From contig WHTV01000002.1 of the NCBI GenBank assembly GCA_009377535.1, positions 1 to 64,000 on the forward strand: 64,000 nucleotides of DNA, in the 5' to 3' direction. Under the pieces are notes generated by a model. It was not told where the DNA came from. It worked only from the letters and a program-made list of their open reading frames with translations, and did no database searches. This document shows positions 42,454-51,997 of this stretch, in pieces (positions within the stretch are counted from its first letter, which is position 1; every line of letters starts with the position of its first letter). A program made the position numbers and the translations under genes. This DNA comes from Kiloniellaceae bacterium. GTDB taxonomy: Bacteria > Pseudomonadota > Alphaproteobacteria > Kiloniellales > Kiloniellaceae.

Positions 42454-43431
42454 TCAGCCCTTGGCGATCTGGCGCGCCTTCTTGACCAGCACCTCGGCCT
42501 GCTTGATGGAGGCGATGTCGATGAGCCGGCCGTCGAGCGCCACCGCGCCCTTGCCCTCCTTCTGCGCCTGGCGCATGGCCTTGAGGATGCGCTGGGCCTT
42601 GTCGACCTCGGCCTTGGAGGGCGTGTTCTCCTCGTTGGCGAGGTCGATCTGGCTCGGGTGGATCGCCCACTTGCCTTCGCAGCCAAGCACGGCGGCGCGG
42701 CGCGCCTGGGCGCGGAAGCCGTCGGCATCGGAAAAGTCGCCGAAGGGACCGTCGATGGGCCGCAGGCCGGCGGCGCGGGCCGCCACCACCATGCGCGCGA
42801 TGGCGTAGTGCCACATGTCGCCCCAATGGTAGAGCCGTTCGCCCTGGGCATCGGGATCGGTCAGCACGCCGTAGAGCTCGTTGGGGCCGCCGATGACCGT
42901 GGTGCGCGCCTTGGTCGAGGCGGCGTAGTCGGCGACGCCGAAGTGCAGGCTTTCGTTGCGCGGCGAGGCCTTGGCGATCTCGTCGACGTTGGCCATGCCG
43001 AGGGCCGTCTCGATGATCATCTCGAAGCCGAGGCGCTTCTTGCGGCCGACCGCATCCTCGGCCTGGGTCACCAGCATGTCGACGGCATAGATGTCCGCCG
43101 CGGTGCCGGCCTTGGGGATCATGATGAGATCGAGCCGCTCGCCGCCCTGCTCGATGACGTCGATGACGTCGCGGTACATGTAATGGGTATCGAGGCCGTT
43201 GATGCGCAGCGACAGAGTCTTGCTGCCCCAGTCGATCTCGTTCAGCGCCTTGATGATGTTCTTGCGCGCCTGCGCCTTGTCATCGGGCGCCACCGCGTCC
43301 TCCAGGTCGAGGAACACGACGTCCGCCGCCGAGTCCGCAGCCTTCTTGAAGAGCTTCGGGTTGCTGCCGGGCACGGCCAGTTCGCTGCGGTTGAGGCGCG
43401 CTGGCGCCGGCTCGACGATGGTAAAGCTCAT
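42454..43431 (-). CDS. mcl: malyl-CoA lyase (CoA-ester lyase, HpcH/HpaI family)
   Basis: This 325-residue lyase has the CitE-like fold. Its beginning MSFTIVEPAPARLNRSELAV and the motifs VFLDLEDAVAPDDK, RINGLDTHYMYRDV, IETALGMANV and GKWAIHPSQIDLAN closely follow methylotroph MclA and Rhodobacter Mcl1, which cleave malyl-CoA to glyoxylate and acetyl-CoA and can also act on beta-methylmalyl-CoA. This suggests a serine-cycle or ethylmalonyl-CoA role; MeaB later in the window fits the latter. Pathway assignment is inference, since neither mtkAB nor ccr/meaA is present here. Confidence 0.88.
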   Translation of the reverse strand: MSFTIVEPAPARLNRSELAVPGSNPKLFKKAADSAADVVFLDLEDAVAPDDKAQARKNIIKALNEIDWGSKTLSLRINGLDTHYMYRDVIDVIEQGGERLDLIMIPKAGTAADIYAVDMLVTQAEDAVGRKKRLGFEMIIETALGMANVDEIAKASPRNESLHFGVADYAASTKARTTVIGGPNELYGVLTDPDAQGERLYHWGDMWHYAIARMVVAARAAGLRPIDGPFGDFSDADGFRAQARRAAVLGCEGKWAIHPSQIDLANEENTPSKAEVDKAQRILKAMRQAQKEGKGAVALDGRLIDIASIKQAEVLVKKARQIAKG

Positions 43432-43563
43432 GGATTTCTCCCTGCTCGTCAGAAGACGTGATACGGATGACTGCCGGCCTGCCCGGGGCGGATCCCCTGC
43501 CGCTTCGGTTGCGGAAACTGGTCATACCAATTGATGTTGTCAACCGGAAGATCGCGGCAGGCC

Positions 43564-44526
43564 TCAGTTCGCGCGCCGACGCGCCGCGAATCCCGCCGCA
43601 AGGGGATGGTGCTCCTGCACCAGGGACTTCAGCCGCTCGCTGAGCACGTGGGTATAGATCTGCGTGGTCGAGATGTCGGCATGGCCGAGCATCTTCTGCA
43701 GGGAACGCAGATCGGCACCGTGATCCAGCAGATGGCTGGCAAAGGCGTGGCGCAGCACGTGGGGGGAGACCTTGGCGGCGTCGAGTCCGGCCTGGCGCGC
43801 CAAGTCCTTCAGCAGCTGGGCCACCCGGTGGCGGGTGATGTGCCCGCTGGCGGCGCGCGAGGGAAACAGCCAGGGCGACGCGGTCTTCACGGCCTTCGCG
43901 CCCTTGCCCCGGGTCGGCAGGAAGTGGTCGCGCACCGCGAGGTAGGCCGAGAGGCTCTGCCGCGCCGCCGCGCTCAGCGGCACCATGCGCTCCTTGCCGC
44001 CTTTGCCTTCGACGATGAGCAGGCGCTGGTCGCGCTGGGCGGCGGCCAGGCGCAGGCCGACCAGCTCGGAGATGCGCAGGCCGCTGGCGTAGAGCAGCTC
44101 GACCAGGGCGGCGAGCCGCAGCGCCTCCGGACCCTCGCCCTCATGCGCCGCGTCCAGCAGTTGGCCGACCTCCGCCTCGCTGAGGATCTTCGGCAGTCCA
44201 CGGCCCTGGCGCGGGCTGTCCACCTCGGCGGTGGGATCGTCGCCGCGCAGCCCCTCGGCCAGCAGGAAGCGGTAGAACTGGCGCAGCGCGGAAAGGCGGC
44301 GCGCGGCGCTGCGCGGCGCCATGCCGGCCCGGGCAAGGCGGCCGAGAAAGGCGCGGATGTCCTCTACGCCGGCGCTCTCGGGGCTGCCGCCGCGCTGGGC
44401 GAGAAAGCCGGCGAAGGCCGCGAGGTCGCGGCCATAAGCCTCCAGCGTGTTGGCGGCAGCACCCCGCTCCGCCGCCAGCATCTCCAGGAAGGGCTCGAAC
44501 TGGGGGCTGCGCGGCCCGGCGGACAT
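43564..44526 (-). CDS. xerD: site-specific tyrosine recombinase XerD
   Basis: This 320-residue recombinase resolves chromosome dimers at dif with XerC. All catalytic residues are visible: Arg in [12 protein letters not shown], Lys in [12 protein letters not shown], HxxR in [14 protein letters not shown], His in [14 protein letters not shown] and the terminal nucleophilic Tyr. The N-terminal SAM-like core-binding domain is intact. It lies 9 bp after the large exported protein gene on the same strand, opposite aroK. It is not next to att-like repeats, so it is the housekeeping recombinase rather than a phage integrase. Confidence 0.93.
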   Translation of the reverse strand: MSAGPRSPQFEPFLEMLAAERGAAANTLEAYGRDLAAFAGFLAQRGGSPESAGVEDIRAFLGRLARAGMAPRSAARRLSALRQFYRFLLAEGLRGDDPTAEVDSPRQGRGLPKILSEAEVGQLLDAAHEGEGPEALRLAALVELLYASGLRISELVGLRLAAAQRDQRLLIVEGKGGKERMVPLSAAARQSLSAYLAVRDHFLPTRGKGAKAVKTASPWLFPSRAASGHITRHRVAQLLKDLARQAGLDAAKVSPHVLRHAFASHLLDHGADLRSLQKMLGHADISTTQIYTHVLSERLKSLVQEHHPLAAGFAARRRAN

Positions 44527-44535
44527 GATGGGCTT

Positions 44536-46356
44536 CTAAAGGCCGGCGGCCAGGGCCGCCTCGATGGCCAGGGCACGGGCATCGCCGCCGAGGCCGACGG
44601 CCGACAGGGCGGAGACCGCGTAACCGAGCGCCAGGGGATGGCTGTCGGCCGGCGCCGCCGGGCCCAGCGACACGACGCTCAGCAGCACCGTTTCGCCGCG
44701 CCGCCCGGCGGCCGCAGCGTCGCCGAGGGCCAGCAGCTGCGGCAAGCGGTCGAGCGCCTGCGCCGCACGGTCGTCGCCCGTCTCGACCCCGGCAAGGTCC
44801 TCCTCCTGGCCCAGCGCGCGCGACAGCACGAAGAGCAGGAGCCCGCGATCCGGCGCGCTGCCGCCCGCCAGGGGCTCGGGACCGCCGGCCAGCCGCTCCA
44901 GAGGACGCAGCGCCGCATAGGCAGACTGGGCATCCGGCTGGCGCTGACTTTCAAGGCGCAGCACCGACAGCCAGGCGCCGGCGCGCTCGAACTGGCCGGC
45001 GCGATAGAGGGCGCGGGCCGCCAGCGGCGCGAACCACGCCAACTCGGCGCTCGGCGCCAGTTCGTCGATCAGCGGCATGGCGGCGCCCGCCATGGCGCCG
45101 GCGCGCTCTGCGTCCTCGGCGGCGAGGAAGGCCGCGCGCAGGATCTCCGCCCGGGTGACCGTCAGGCTCTCGCGATTGGCCGCCTGATACAGCAGCGCGC
45201 GGCCGCGCACACCGTCGCCCTGCTCGGCCTCGGCCAGCGCGTCGCCCAACTCCGCTCCGGTGAACTCGATGGCGCCGTAGGCTCCGGCAAGGCGCTCACC
45301 GGGCAGCGCGCCGATCTCCACCAGGCGCTCCACTGCCGTCGCCTGCACCGCGGGGTCGCCGCCGGCCAACCCGGCGATGCCGTGGAGCAAGGGTGGGCTG
45401 GCACCGGCCGCCGCCTCTTCCGGTACGGTGCCGCCGGACTTGCGCAGCATGGCCAGGTTCAGCGGCGTCAGCTCGACAGCGGCGGCCTCGCCTGCTCCGG
45501 CGCCGGCGAAGCCGTTGGCGAGGCGGAAGAAGGCCGGGTCGCTGTCCGGCGCCTGCTCGCGCAGCAGGTCGAGCCCGAGCAACGCCTGATCGGTCTGCCC
45601 CGCGATGAGCTGACAGAAGACCTGGGCCTTGGCCCAGTAGAGTTCCTGGGGGTAGCGGGCGATGCCGGCCGCGACCTGGCCGCAGGCATCGCGATCGCGG
45701 CCGGCCAGCAGCAGGCCGTCGACACGCGCCCGGGCCAGCCAGGGGTCCTCGATCCGCTGCGGCACCAGGCCGAGGAGGCGGTTGAGGCCGGCCAGCTCGC
45801 CGAGGGCATAGAGCCGCTCGGCGCGCAGGCGCAGGAAATCCGTCTCCTGGGCGGCTGCGACGGCATCGGCCATAGTCGGCGAAGCGTCTTGCGCCGCTGT
45901 GCGCGCCGGTGGCTTGGCGCTGGAGAGCAACAGCCGCACGGCCAGCCGGCGCAGGGACGGGGAGGCAAGGTCGCCGGGCAGATCGCGCAACCATGCCTCG
46001 ATTGCCGGGCGATCGCTGTCGGCCCAGGCGTCGGCACCGAGACCGCCGTGCTCGGGTCCGAGGATTCCGAGGGACTCCGGGTCGAGCTCACCCAGCCGGT
46101 TGATCTCGATGTCCTCATAGCTGGGGGCCCGCGGGACTTCGTCGGGGACCGGCGCGGCCGGCGCCGTGTCGTCCGCAGCGCCGGGGCTCACCGTGGGCGG
46201 AAACAGCGGGATCGGCCCGGACGGTTCGGCGCTCCCGTCCTGGGCAGGCACGGCCGGCACGGCCGCCAGCAGCAGGCCGCCGGCCAGCAGGACCGCGGCG
46301 CACAACCGGCCCGGCCTGACGGACCGCGCAGCGGCGCTAGCGCGGGAAACGTTCAT
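44536..46356 (-). CDS. large exported alpha-helical protein, function unknown
   Basis: This 606-residue protein has a clear signal peptide (hydrophobic core LCAAVLLAGGLLLAAVPAVPA, cut after AQD). A proline-rich spacer follows, then a long Ala/Leu-rich helical region that reads like tetratricopeptide-type solenoid repeats. No catalytic motif is visible. Similar proteins sit near xerD and aroK in Rhodospirillales genomes, but I cannot name a function. It starts inside the end of the small membrane protein gene (20-bp overlap) and ends 9 bp before xerD, so all three look cotranscribed. Confidence 0.75.
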   Translation of the reverse strand: MNVSRASAAARSVRPGRLCAAVLLAGGLLLAAVPAVPAQDGSAEPSGPIPLFPPTVSPGAADDTAPAAPVPDEVPRAPSYEDIEINRLGELDPESLGILGPEHGGLGADAWADSDRPAIEAWLRDLPGDLASPSLRRLAVRLLLSSAKPPARTAAQDASPTMADAVAAAQETDFLRLRAERLYALGELAGLNRLLGLVPQRIEDPWLARARVDGLLLAGRDRDACGQVAAGIARYPQELYWAKAQVFCQLIAGQTDQALLGLDLLREQAPDSDPAFFRLANGFAGAGAGEAAAVELTPLNLAMLRKSGGTVPEEAAAGASPPLLHGIAGLAGGDPAVQATAVERLVEIGALPGERLAGAYGAIEFTGAELGDALAEAEQGDGVRGRALLYQAANRESLTVTRAEILRAAFLAAEDAERAGAMAGAAMPLIDELAPSAELAWFAPLAARALYRAGQFERAGAWLSVLRLESQRQPDAQSAYAALRPLERLAGGPEPLAGGSAPDRGLLLFVLSRALGQEEDLAGVETGDDRAAQALDRLPQLLALGDAAAAGRRGETVLLSVVSLGPAAPADSHPLALGYAVSALSAVGLGGDARALAIEAALAAGL

Positions 46357-46477
46357 CGGGCAGCACCTTTTCGACCGGTGCCGAGGGCGGCGGGATGTCC
46401 CAGGTGAGCAAGAAGAAACCGCCGGAAGCGATCAAACCTGCGAAGACGATCAGGGCGACGAGAGTGGTTTTTTTCAT
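46337..46477 (-). CDS. 46-residue single-pass membrane protein
   Basis: A short frame from ATG at 46477 to TAG at 46337 encodes MKKTTLVALIVFAGLIASGG followed by FFLLTWDIPPPSAP and a charged, proline-containing tail ending ERFPR. It has one strong membrane helix (about 5-25) with a short periplasmic tail. The last 20 bp overlap the start of the exported helical protein gene, which argues for translational coupling and for a real gene. Its function is unknown; it may anchor or recruit the neighbouring exported protein (inference). Confidence 0.7.
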   Translation of the reverse strand: MKKTTLVALIVFAGLIASGGFFLLTWDIPPPSAPVEKVLPDERFPR

Positions 46478-46680
46478 CAAAACTATCGCTTGCGGCGGAA
46501 AACCGCGTGAACTGGGGCTTCAGCACTGCCATGCTCCGCCGCCTTGGAGACGGCGCGTGGCTTGGCAATTCTGTCTTCTTGCGCCGTCAAGATGATTTTA
46601 TGGTAGGGTCCGAATCTGGCGTGAATACGGCAGTTTACCTAGGGTCTTTCAACGTTGCAACGATCAGCAGGCGAGCGTTA

Positions 46681-47283
46681 GTGGTGGATACGAGCCTAGA
46701 GGCGGCGGATGCCGGCGATAGCGCCCTGCCCGTGCCTCGGACGATTGCCCTGGTGGGGCTGATGGGCGCGGGAAAGTCGTGCATCGGCCGCTTGCTCGCC
46801 GGCGCGCTCGGGCTGCCCTTCGTCGATGCCGACAAGGAGATCGAAGCGGCCGCCGGCTGCTCCGTGGAAGACATTTTCACCGCCCACGGCGAGGCTGCCT
46901 TCCGCGAAGGCGAGCGCCGCGTGATCGCCCGTCTGCTGACCCAGCCCAAAATCGTGCTGGCGACCGGGGGCGGCGCCTTCATGGACCCGGCAACCCGCAA
47001 GTTGATCCGCAAGCATACCACCTCCGTCTGGCTGCGCGCCGACGTCGATCTGCTGTTGCGCCGCACGGCACGGCGCGACAACCGGCCGCTGCTGAAGCGC
47101 GGCGATCCGCGCGAAATCCTCGGCCGGCTGATCAGCGAGCGCCATCCGGTCTATGCCGAGGCCGACGTGACGGTCGATTCCGTCGACGGCCCGCCGGAGG
47201 CGACCCTTGCCCGCGTCGTCGAGGGACTGCACCACTTCCACGACAACGCCGCCGCCGATAGCGTGCGGAGCGTGGCGCGATGA
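46681..47283 (+). CDS. aroK: shikimate kinase
   Basis: This kinase of about 200 residues phosphorylates shikimate in aromatic amino-acid synthesis. Walker A is GLMGAGKSCIGR, followed by the DADKEIEAAAG shikimate-binding segment, GEAAFREGERRVI, and the GGGAF loop. The start is taken as GTG at 46681 after AGGCGAG; the frame stays open upstream to 46507, but those residues lack similarity and overlap the divergent promoter region. The stop overlaps the aroB ATG as ATGA. Confidence 0.92.
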   Translation: MVDTSLEAADAGDSALPVPRTIALVGLMGAGKSCIGRLLAGALGLPFVDADKEIEAAAGCSVEDIFTAHGEAAFREGERRVIARLLTQPKIVLATGGGAFMDPATRKLIRKHTTSVWLRADVDLLLRRTARRDNRPLLKRGDPREILGRLISERHPVYAEADVTVDSVDGPPEATLARVVEGLHHFHDNAAADSVRSVAR

Positions 47284-48458
47284 CGGCGCCGCAGTCCCTC
47301 ACCGTCGCCCTCGGCGAACGCAGCTACGACATCCTCATCGGTACCACCGTGCTGGCCGAGGCCGGCCGGCTGATGCGCCCGGTGCTGAAGAGCGACCGCG
47401 TCGTCATCGTCACCGACAGGAACCTGGCCGGGCTGCACCTGGCCCGCCTGCAGCGCGCCCTGGACGATGCCGGCCTGCGCCACGACAGCATCGTGGTGCC
47501 GCCCGGCGACGGCTCCAAGAGCCTCGACCAGCTCGGCCGGCTGATCGGCGAACTGCTCGACCACAAGGTCGAGCGCTCGACCACCCTGGTGGCGCTCGGC
47601 GGCGGCGTGATCGGCGATCTCGCTGGCTTCGCTGCGGCGGTCACCCTGCGCGGCCTCGATTTCGTGCAGATCCCGACCAGCCTGCTGGCCCAGGTCGACA
47701 GCTCGGTCGGCGGCAAGACCGGCATCAACACGCCGCAGGGCAAGAACCTGGTCGGCGCCTTCCACCAGCCGCGCCTGGTCTTGGCGGACACCTCGATCCT
47801 CACCACCCTGCCGCGCCGCGAGATGCTGGCCGGCTATGCCGAGGTGGTGAAGTACGGCCTGATCCGCGATCGCGATTTCTTCCACTGGCTGGAGGCGCAT
47901 GGCGCCGATCTCGTCGAGGGCGACCGCGCCGCTCTGGAGCATGCGGTGCTGGAGAGCTGCCGCGCCAAGGCTGCGGTGGTCGCCGCCGACGAGCGCGAAA
48001 CCGGCCTGCGCGCGCTGCTCAACCTCGGCCACACCTTCGGGCATGCCCTCGAGGCGGAGACAGGCTACGGCGACGAGCTGCTGCATGGCGAGGCTGTCGC
48101 GGTCGGCATGGTCATGGCTCTGGACCTCTCGGCACAGCGCGGCCACTGCGCGCCGGAAGACGCCGATCGGGTGCGCCGCCATCTCGCCGCCGTCGGCCTG
48201 CCGACCGGCATTGCCGACCTCGCGCCGCGCCACTGGGACGTCGAGCGGCTGATCGGCCACATGAACCGCGACAAGAAGGTCAGCGCCGGGCGCATCACCT
48301 TCGTGCTGCTGCGCGGCATCGGCGAGGCCTATCTCGATGCCGCCGTCGAACCCGATGAAGTGCGCGCCCTGTTGACCTGCGCCCTCAACGACGCCGACCA
48401 GCTGGCGCGGGAGAACGACGCGGCGGCATTTTCCAGCCGCGTCACTTTGGGCGGCTGA
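47280..48458 (+). CDS. aroB: 3-dehydroquinate synthase
   Basis: This 392-residue NAD-dependent enzyme converts DAHP to 3-dehydroquinate, the second shikimate step. The glycine-rich GGGVIGDLAGFAAA loop, the QIPTSLLAQVDSSVGGKTGIN motif and metal ligands in NLGHTFGHALE and HGEAVAVGM are intact. It overlaps aroK by four bases, the common aroKB operon. It is about 20 residues longer than E. coli AroB, with an extended C-terminus. Confidence 0.97.
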   Translation: MTAPQSLTVALGERSYDILIGTTVLAEAGRLMRPVLKSDRVVIVTDRNLAGLHLARLQRALDDAGLRHDSIVVPPGDGSKSLDQLGRLIGELLDHKVERSTTLVALGGGVIGDLAGFAAAVTLRGLDFVQIPTSLLAQVDSSVGGKTGINTPQGKNLVGAFHQPRLVLADTSILTTLPRREMLAGYAEVVKYGLIRDRDFFHWLEAHGADLVEGDRAALEHAVLESCRAKAAVVAADERETGLRALLNLGHTFGHALEAETGYGDELLHGEAVAVGMVMALDLSAQRGHCAPEDADRVRRHLAAVGLPTGIADLAPRHWDVERLIGHMNRDKKVSAGRITFVLLRGIGEAYLDAAVEPDEVRALLTCALNDADQLARENDAAAFSSRVTLGG

Positions 48459-48549
48459 GCACGGCGCGCCGCCTTGCGGCGGATGCCCCCCTGTACCACC
48501 GACGGCTGACGACAGCCCGATGCCTTTTCAGCAACCAGCATAGACGACA

Positions 48550-49866
48550 ATGGACATCGACCTAGCTTTCATCCTCGGCGCCATCCTGGCGCTGATGGTC
48601 TTTTCGGCCTTCTTCTCCGGCTCGGAGACGGCGCTGACCGCGGCCTCGCGCCCGCGCATGCACAACCTCGCCCAGTCGGGCAACCGCCGCGCCGCCATCG
48701 TCAACCAGCTCTGGCACGAGCGGGAGCATTTGATCGGGGCCATCCTGCTGGGCAACAACCTGGTCAACATCCTCGCCTCGGCGCTGGCCACCAGCGCGCT
48801 GATCGCCCTCTTCGGCGATGTCGGCGTGGTCTACGCCACCCTGGCGATGACCGTGCTGGTGCTGATCTTCGCAGAAGTGATGCCGAAGACCTACGCGCTG
48901 CAGGACGCAGATCGCGCGGCCCTCACCGTGGCGCCCGCGCTGCGCTTCGTCGTGCTGGTGCTGAAGCCCATCTCGCTGGTCATCCAGATGGTGGTGCGCG
49001 CGACGCTGTCGATCTTCGGCATCGAGGTCCGCACGGCGCTGACCGCCGAAGCCTCCGAGGAGCAGCTGCGCGGCGCCATCGACCTGCACCAGGGCGAGGG
49101 CGAGGAGGAGCGCCACGAGCGCGCCATGCTGCGCTCGATCCTCGATCTCGGCGACGTCTGGGTGGAGGAGATCATGATCCACCGCAAGGACGTGGTGGCC
49201 ATCGACGTCGACCAGCCGCCGGCCAAGATCGTGGAGGAGGTGCTGGCCAGCCCCTTCACCCGCCTGCCGCTGTGGCAGGAGGACCCGGACAATATCGTCG
49301 GCGTGCTGCACGTCAAGGCGCTGCTGCGCGCCGTGCAGGCGGCCGGCGGAAAGGATCTCGACAAGCTGGACGTGCGCGCCATCGCCTCGCCGCCCTGGTT
49401 CATCCCCGACACCACCGACCTGCTGTCGCAACTGCAGGCCTTCCGCAGGCGCCACGAGCACTTCTCCATCGTGGTCGACGAGTACGGCGAGATGCTCGGC
49501 ATCGTCACTCTGGAGGACATCCTTGAGGAGATCGTCGGCGACATCTCCGACGAACACGACGAAGACATCGAGGGCGCACAGCTGCAGCGCGACGGCTCGC
49601 TGATCGTCGACGGCAAGGTCACTTTGCGCGACCTCAACCGCCGCTTCGAATGGCGCCTGCCGGACGAGGAAGCCTCGACCATCGCCGGCCTCATCCTGCA
49701 TGAGACCCGCTGCATCCCGGAAGTCGGGCAGGTCTTCACCTTCCACGGCTTCAAGTTCGAGATCCTGGGAAGGAAGCGCAACCAGATCACCTCGATCCGC
49801 CTCTGCGCCACCGACGACTCCGACGACGGAGACCCGCCTGCCCAGCGCGGCGCCTCCCGGGCCTGA
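48550..49866 (+). CDS. CorC/HlyC-type transporter with DUF21 and CBS domains
   Basis: This 438-residue membrane protein has an N-terminal DUF21/CNNM region with about four helices (1-185), a CBS pair (about 205-330, ending in VVDEYGEMLGIVTLEDILEEIVGDI) and a C-terminal CorC_HlyC domain (about 345-425). The family is linked to magnesium or cobalt efflux and is related to CNNM transporters. The conserved FSGSETALTA stretch in helix 1 is present. The ion is inferred. It follows aroB on the same strand after 91 bp. Confidence 0.92.
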   Translation: MDIDLAFILGAILALMVFSAFFSGSETALTAASRPRMHNLAQSGNRRAAIVNQLWHEREHLIGAILLGNNLVNILASALATSALIALFGDVGVVYATLAMTVLVLIFAEVMPKTYALQDADRAALTVAPALRFVVLVLKPISLVIQMVVRATLSIFGIEVRTALTAEASEEQLRGAIDLHQGEGEEERHERAMLRSILDLGDVWVEEIMIHRKDVVAIDVDQPPAKIVEEVLASPFTRLPLWQEDPDNIVGVLHVKALLRAVQAAGGKDLDKLDVRAIASPPWFIPDTTDLLSQLQAFRRRHEHFSIVVDEYGEMLGIVTLEDILEEIVGDISDEHDEDIEGAQLQRDGSLIVDGKVTLRDLNRRFEWRLPDEEASTIAGLILHETRCIPEVGQVFTFHGFKFEILGRKRNQITSIRLCATDDSDDGDPPAQRGASRA

Positions 49867-50076
49867 GCGGCGGCTGCCCGGCGCCCTGCGGCGACTGCGG
49901 AACGCGCGCCTGGGTTGATGACGGACCGCCGCCGTCCGGCTTGACCCACCTCCGGAACCACTTCACAATTGGTCGTAACAAGAGACCACTAACGTCTCGC
50001 TGCGAGAAATATTCGCGCGCCCGGCGATTCCTGGGATTACGCCTGAAGGGATGCCGTTGCGAGCGGGAGGAAATCC

Positions 50077-50523
50077 ATGCACCGGAAGGTTGTGCCCGAC
50101 ATCGTCAATAAGCAGAAGATCGAGCTTTTGCCTGTTACCACCACAGTTCGCGACGCTGCCCGCAACATGGCGGAGCGCCACATCGGCGCCATACTCGTCG
50201 GCGAGGGACGCCGGCTGCAAGGGATCTTCACCGAGCGCGACGTGCTGACCCGGGTGGTGGCCCGCGGCCTTGATCCGGACACCACGACGCTCGACAAGGT
50301 GATGACGCGGAACCCCGACACCGTTGGCCCGGGCGACCTGGCCCTGGAGGTGTTGGAACGCCTGCGCGTCTCCGGCTACCGCCACCTGCCGGTCGTCGAG
50401 GTCGACCAAGTGGTCGGCATCGTCTCGATCCGCGACCTCTACGCGGCGGCCAAGCGGGAGCTGGAGGAAGACCTCCAGCAGCGCGAGGCCTTCATCTTCG
50501 ACACCGGCTACGGCACCGGCTGA
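50077..50523 (+). CDS. two-CBS-domain protein
   Basis: This 148-residue soluble protein consists of a tandem CBS pair (about 12-70 and 75-135), with IGAILVGEGRRLQGIFTERDVLTR and the matching RHLPVVEVDQVVGIVSIRDL. Free CBS proteins bind adenosine nucleotides and modulate partner enzymes or channels. A good GGGAGGAA ribosome-binding site precedes the ATG at 50077. The 210-bp upstream gap holds no recognisable gene. It is transcribed in the same direction as the CorC-like gene, but a separate promoter is likely. Confidence 0.9.
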   Translation: MHRKVVPDIVNKQKIELLPVTTTVRDAARNMAERHIGAILVGEGRRLQGIFTERDVLTRVVARGLDPDTTTLDKVMTRNPDTVGPGDLALEVLERLRVSGYRHLPVVEVDQVVGIVSIRDLYAAAKRELEEDLQQREAFIFDTGYGTG

Positions 50524-50610
50524 AGCTTGGCCGACGCCGCTCGGTTGACCCTCGGGGGCAGCGTCCTATAGTCGCGGGCTCTGTCTGACACAACCGTGCG
50601 GTATCCGGTC

Positions 50611-51162
50611 ATGCCCCTGTCGCCTCCCGTCGAGCGAAGCTGCCTGCACAACCGAACCTACGACTTCCAGGGCTATCAGCGGGCCGACGGGTTGTGGGAC
50701 ATCGAGGGGCGCATCGTCGATACCAAGACCTACTCCTTCGCCAACGAAGACCGCGGCGAGATCGCTGCCGGCGAGGCGCTGCACGACATGTCGATCCGCC
50801 TCACCATCGACGAGGACTTCAAGGTCTGCGACATCGAGGCGGTGACCGACTCCAGCCCCTTCACCCTCTGCCCCGCCGTGACGCCGAACTTCAAGCGCAT
50901 GATCGGCGCCGAGATCAAGTCCGGCTGGCGCCAGCAGGTACGCCGCGAGCTCGGCGGCGTCGAGGGCTGCACCCACCTGGTCGAGTTGCTCATCGCTATG
51001 GCGACGGTCGCCTTCCAGACGCTCTATCCGGTTCGGGCGGCGAAGGCATCCAAGCGGCCGCCGGGCCAGCGCCCGGCTCTGCTGGAAACCTGCCACGCCT
51101 TCGCCACCGACAGCCCGATCGTCAAGCGCTCCTGGCCGGAGTTCTACACCGGCGAGGACTGA
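50611..51162 (+). CDS. DUF2889 family protein
   Basis: This protein of about 183 residues matches DUF2889, with the openings RTYDFQGYQRADGLWDIEGR and DTKTYSF, the mid-motif CDIEAVTDSSPFTLCP and a late cluster PVRAAKASKRPPGQRPALLETCHAFA. No function is established. The start is set at ATG 50611; a GTG at 50596 is possible. It sits between the CBS protein and the convergent NnrU gene. Confidence 0.85.
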   Translation: MPLSPPVERSCLHNRTYDFQGYQRADGLWDIEGRIVDTKTYSFANEDRGEIAAGEALHDMSIRLTIDEDFKVCDIEAVTDSSPFTLCPAVTPNFKRMIGAEIKSGWRQQVRRELGGVEGCTHLVELLIAMATVAFQTLYPVRAAKASKRPPGQRPALLETCHAFATDSPIVKRSWPEFYTGED

Positions 51163-51166
51163 GGCT

Positions 51167-51841
51167 TCAGGCGAACCACGCCAGCGGCTCGACGCCGATG
51201 ATCGGCCCGTGCAGGTACAAGAGCGCCGCGTAAAGCACCAATCCCACGACAACGTCGACCACGCTCTGCAGCGAGGCGACGCGCCGCAGTCGTTCGTCCA
51301 GCCCGCCGGAGGTCAGCGCCAGGGCGGCGGCGTAGTCGGCCTCGGACAGCCGTTCGCGGGCCCGGCGCTCCAACCGCCTCATGCCGGCAAGGCTGAAGGC
51401 CGCCAGGCTGCCGAAGAGGATGAAGCCCACCAGGTCGCCGTTGGCGATCAGGTGGCTGGCCGACCACAGGAAGAAGGCCCAGAGGAGGGGATGGCGCAGC
51501 AGCGTCGCCAGGCCGGACTTGCGCGGATCGGGCAGGCCGCTGCGGAAGGTGACCGACAGCGGGTTCGGCTCGAAGGCCGCGCCGGCCACGAGGACGGAGG
51601 CTGGCAGCATGGCGATGAGCGGCACCAGCGCCGTCGCCCGGCTCGCCTCCCAGAGGGCGATGTAGGGCGCCCCGAGCGCCGCGGCGATGACCCAGGCGAT
51701 GGCGGCGAGCGACACCAGCGAATAACCGGCGACATAGGCGCGCCGGCCGAGCCGGCGGATCAGCCAGGCGCGCAGCCCGGTTGCCGCCGGCACCACGTGG
51801 GCGGCGAGGAATACCGCGATGGCGGCAAAGAATTCGATCAT
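51167..51841 (-). CDS. NnrU family membrane protein
   Basis: This 224-residue membrane protein has about six helices and belongs to the NnrU family, related to isoprenylcysteine methyltransferase-like folds. Motifs include AHVVPAATGLRAWLIRRLGR and RHPLLWAFFLWSASHLIANGD. NnrU was first noted near nitrite/nitric oxide reductase genes, but most copies have no such context and none is present here. The cellular role is unsettled. The gene converges on the DUF2889 gene, four bases apart. Confidence 0.88.
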   Translation of the reverse strand: MIEFFAAIAVFLAAHVVPAATGLRAWLIRRLGRRAYVAGYSLVSLAAIAWVIAAALGAPYIALWEASRATALVPLIAMLPASVLVAGAAFEPNPLSVTFRSGLPDPRKSGLATLLRHPLLWAFFLWSASHLIANGDLVGFILFGSLAAFSLAGMRRLERRARERLSEADYAAALALTSGGLDERLRRVASLQSVVDVVVGLVLYAALLYLHGPIIGVEPLAWFA

Positions 51842-51997
51842 TAGCTCCGTCCTTCGGGATCCGCGCTTCTAGCCCCTAAGAGGGAGACCGCCGCGATGCG
51901 GTTTCGGCAAGGTTGCGAGAAACCGCTTTTGTACGCACGTCCGGCGGGTATGCTGGCACCTCAATATACGGGAAACGGCAAAGCTGGGAGACTGAGG

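Noticed and set aside
43564..44526. XerD as a mobile-element integrase
   Set aside because: Residues and length fit the housekeeping XerD; no flanking direct repeats, tRNA or phage genes are nearby.
46507..46680. N-terminal extension of AroK (58 extra residues)
   Set aside because: No family similarity before residue 59, it overlaps the divergent promoter region and the GTG at 46681 has a ribosome-binding site.
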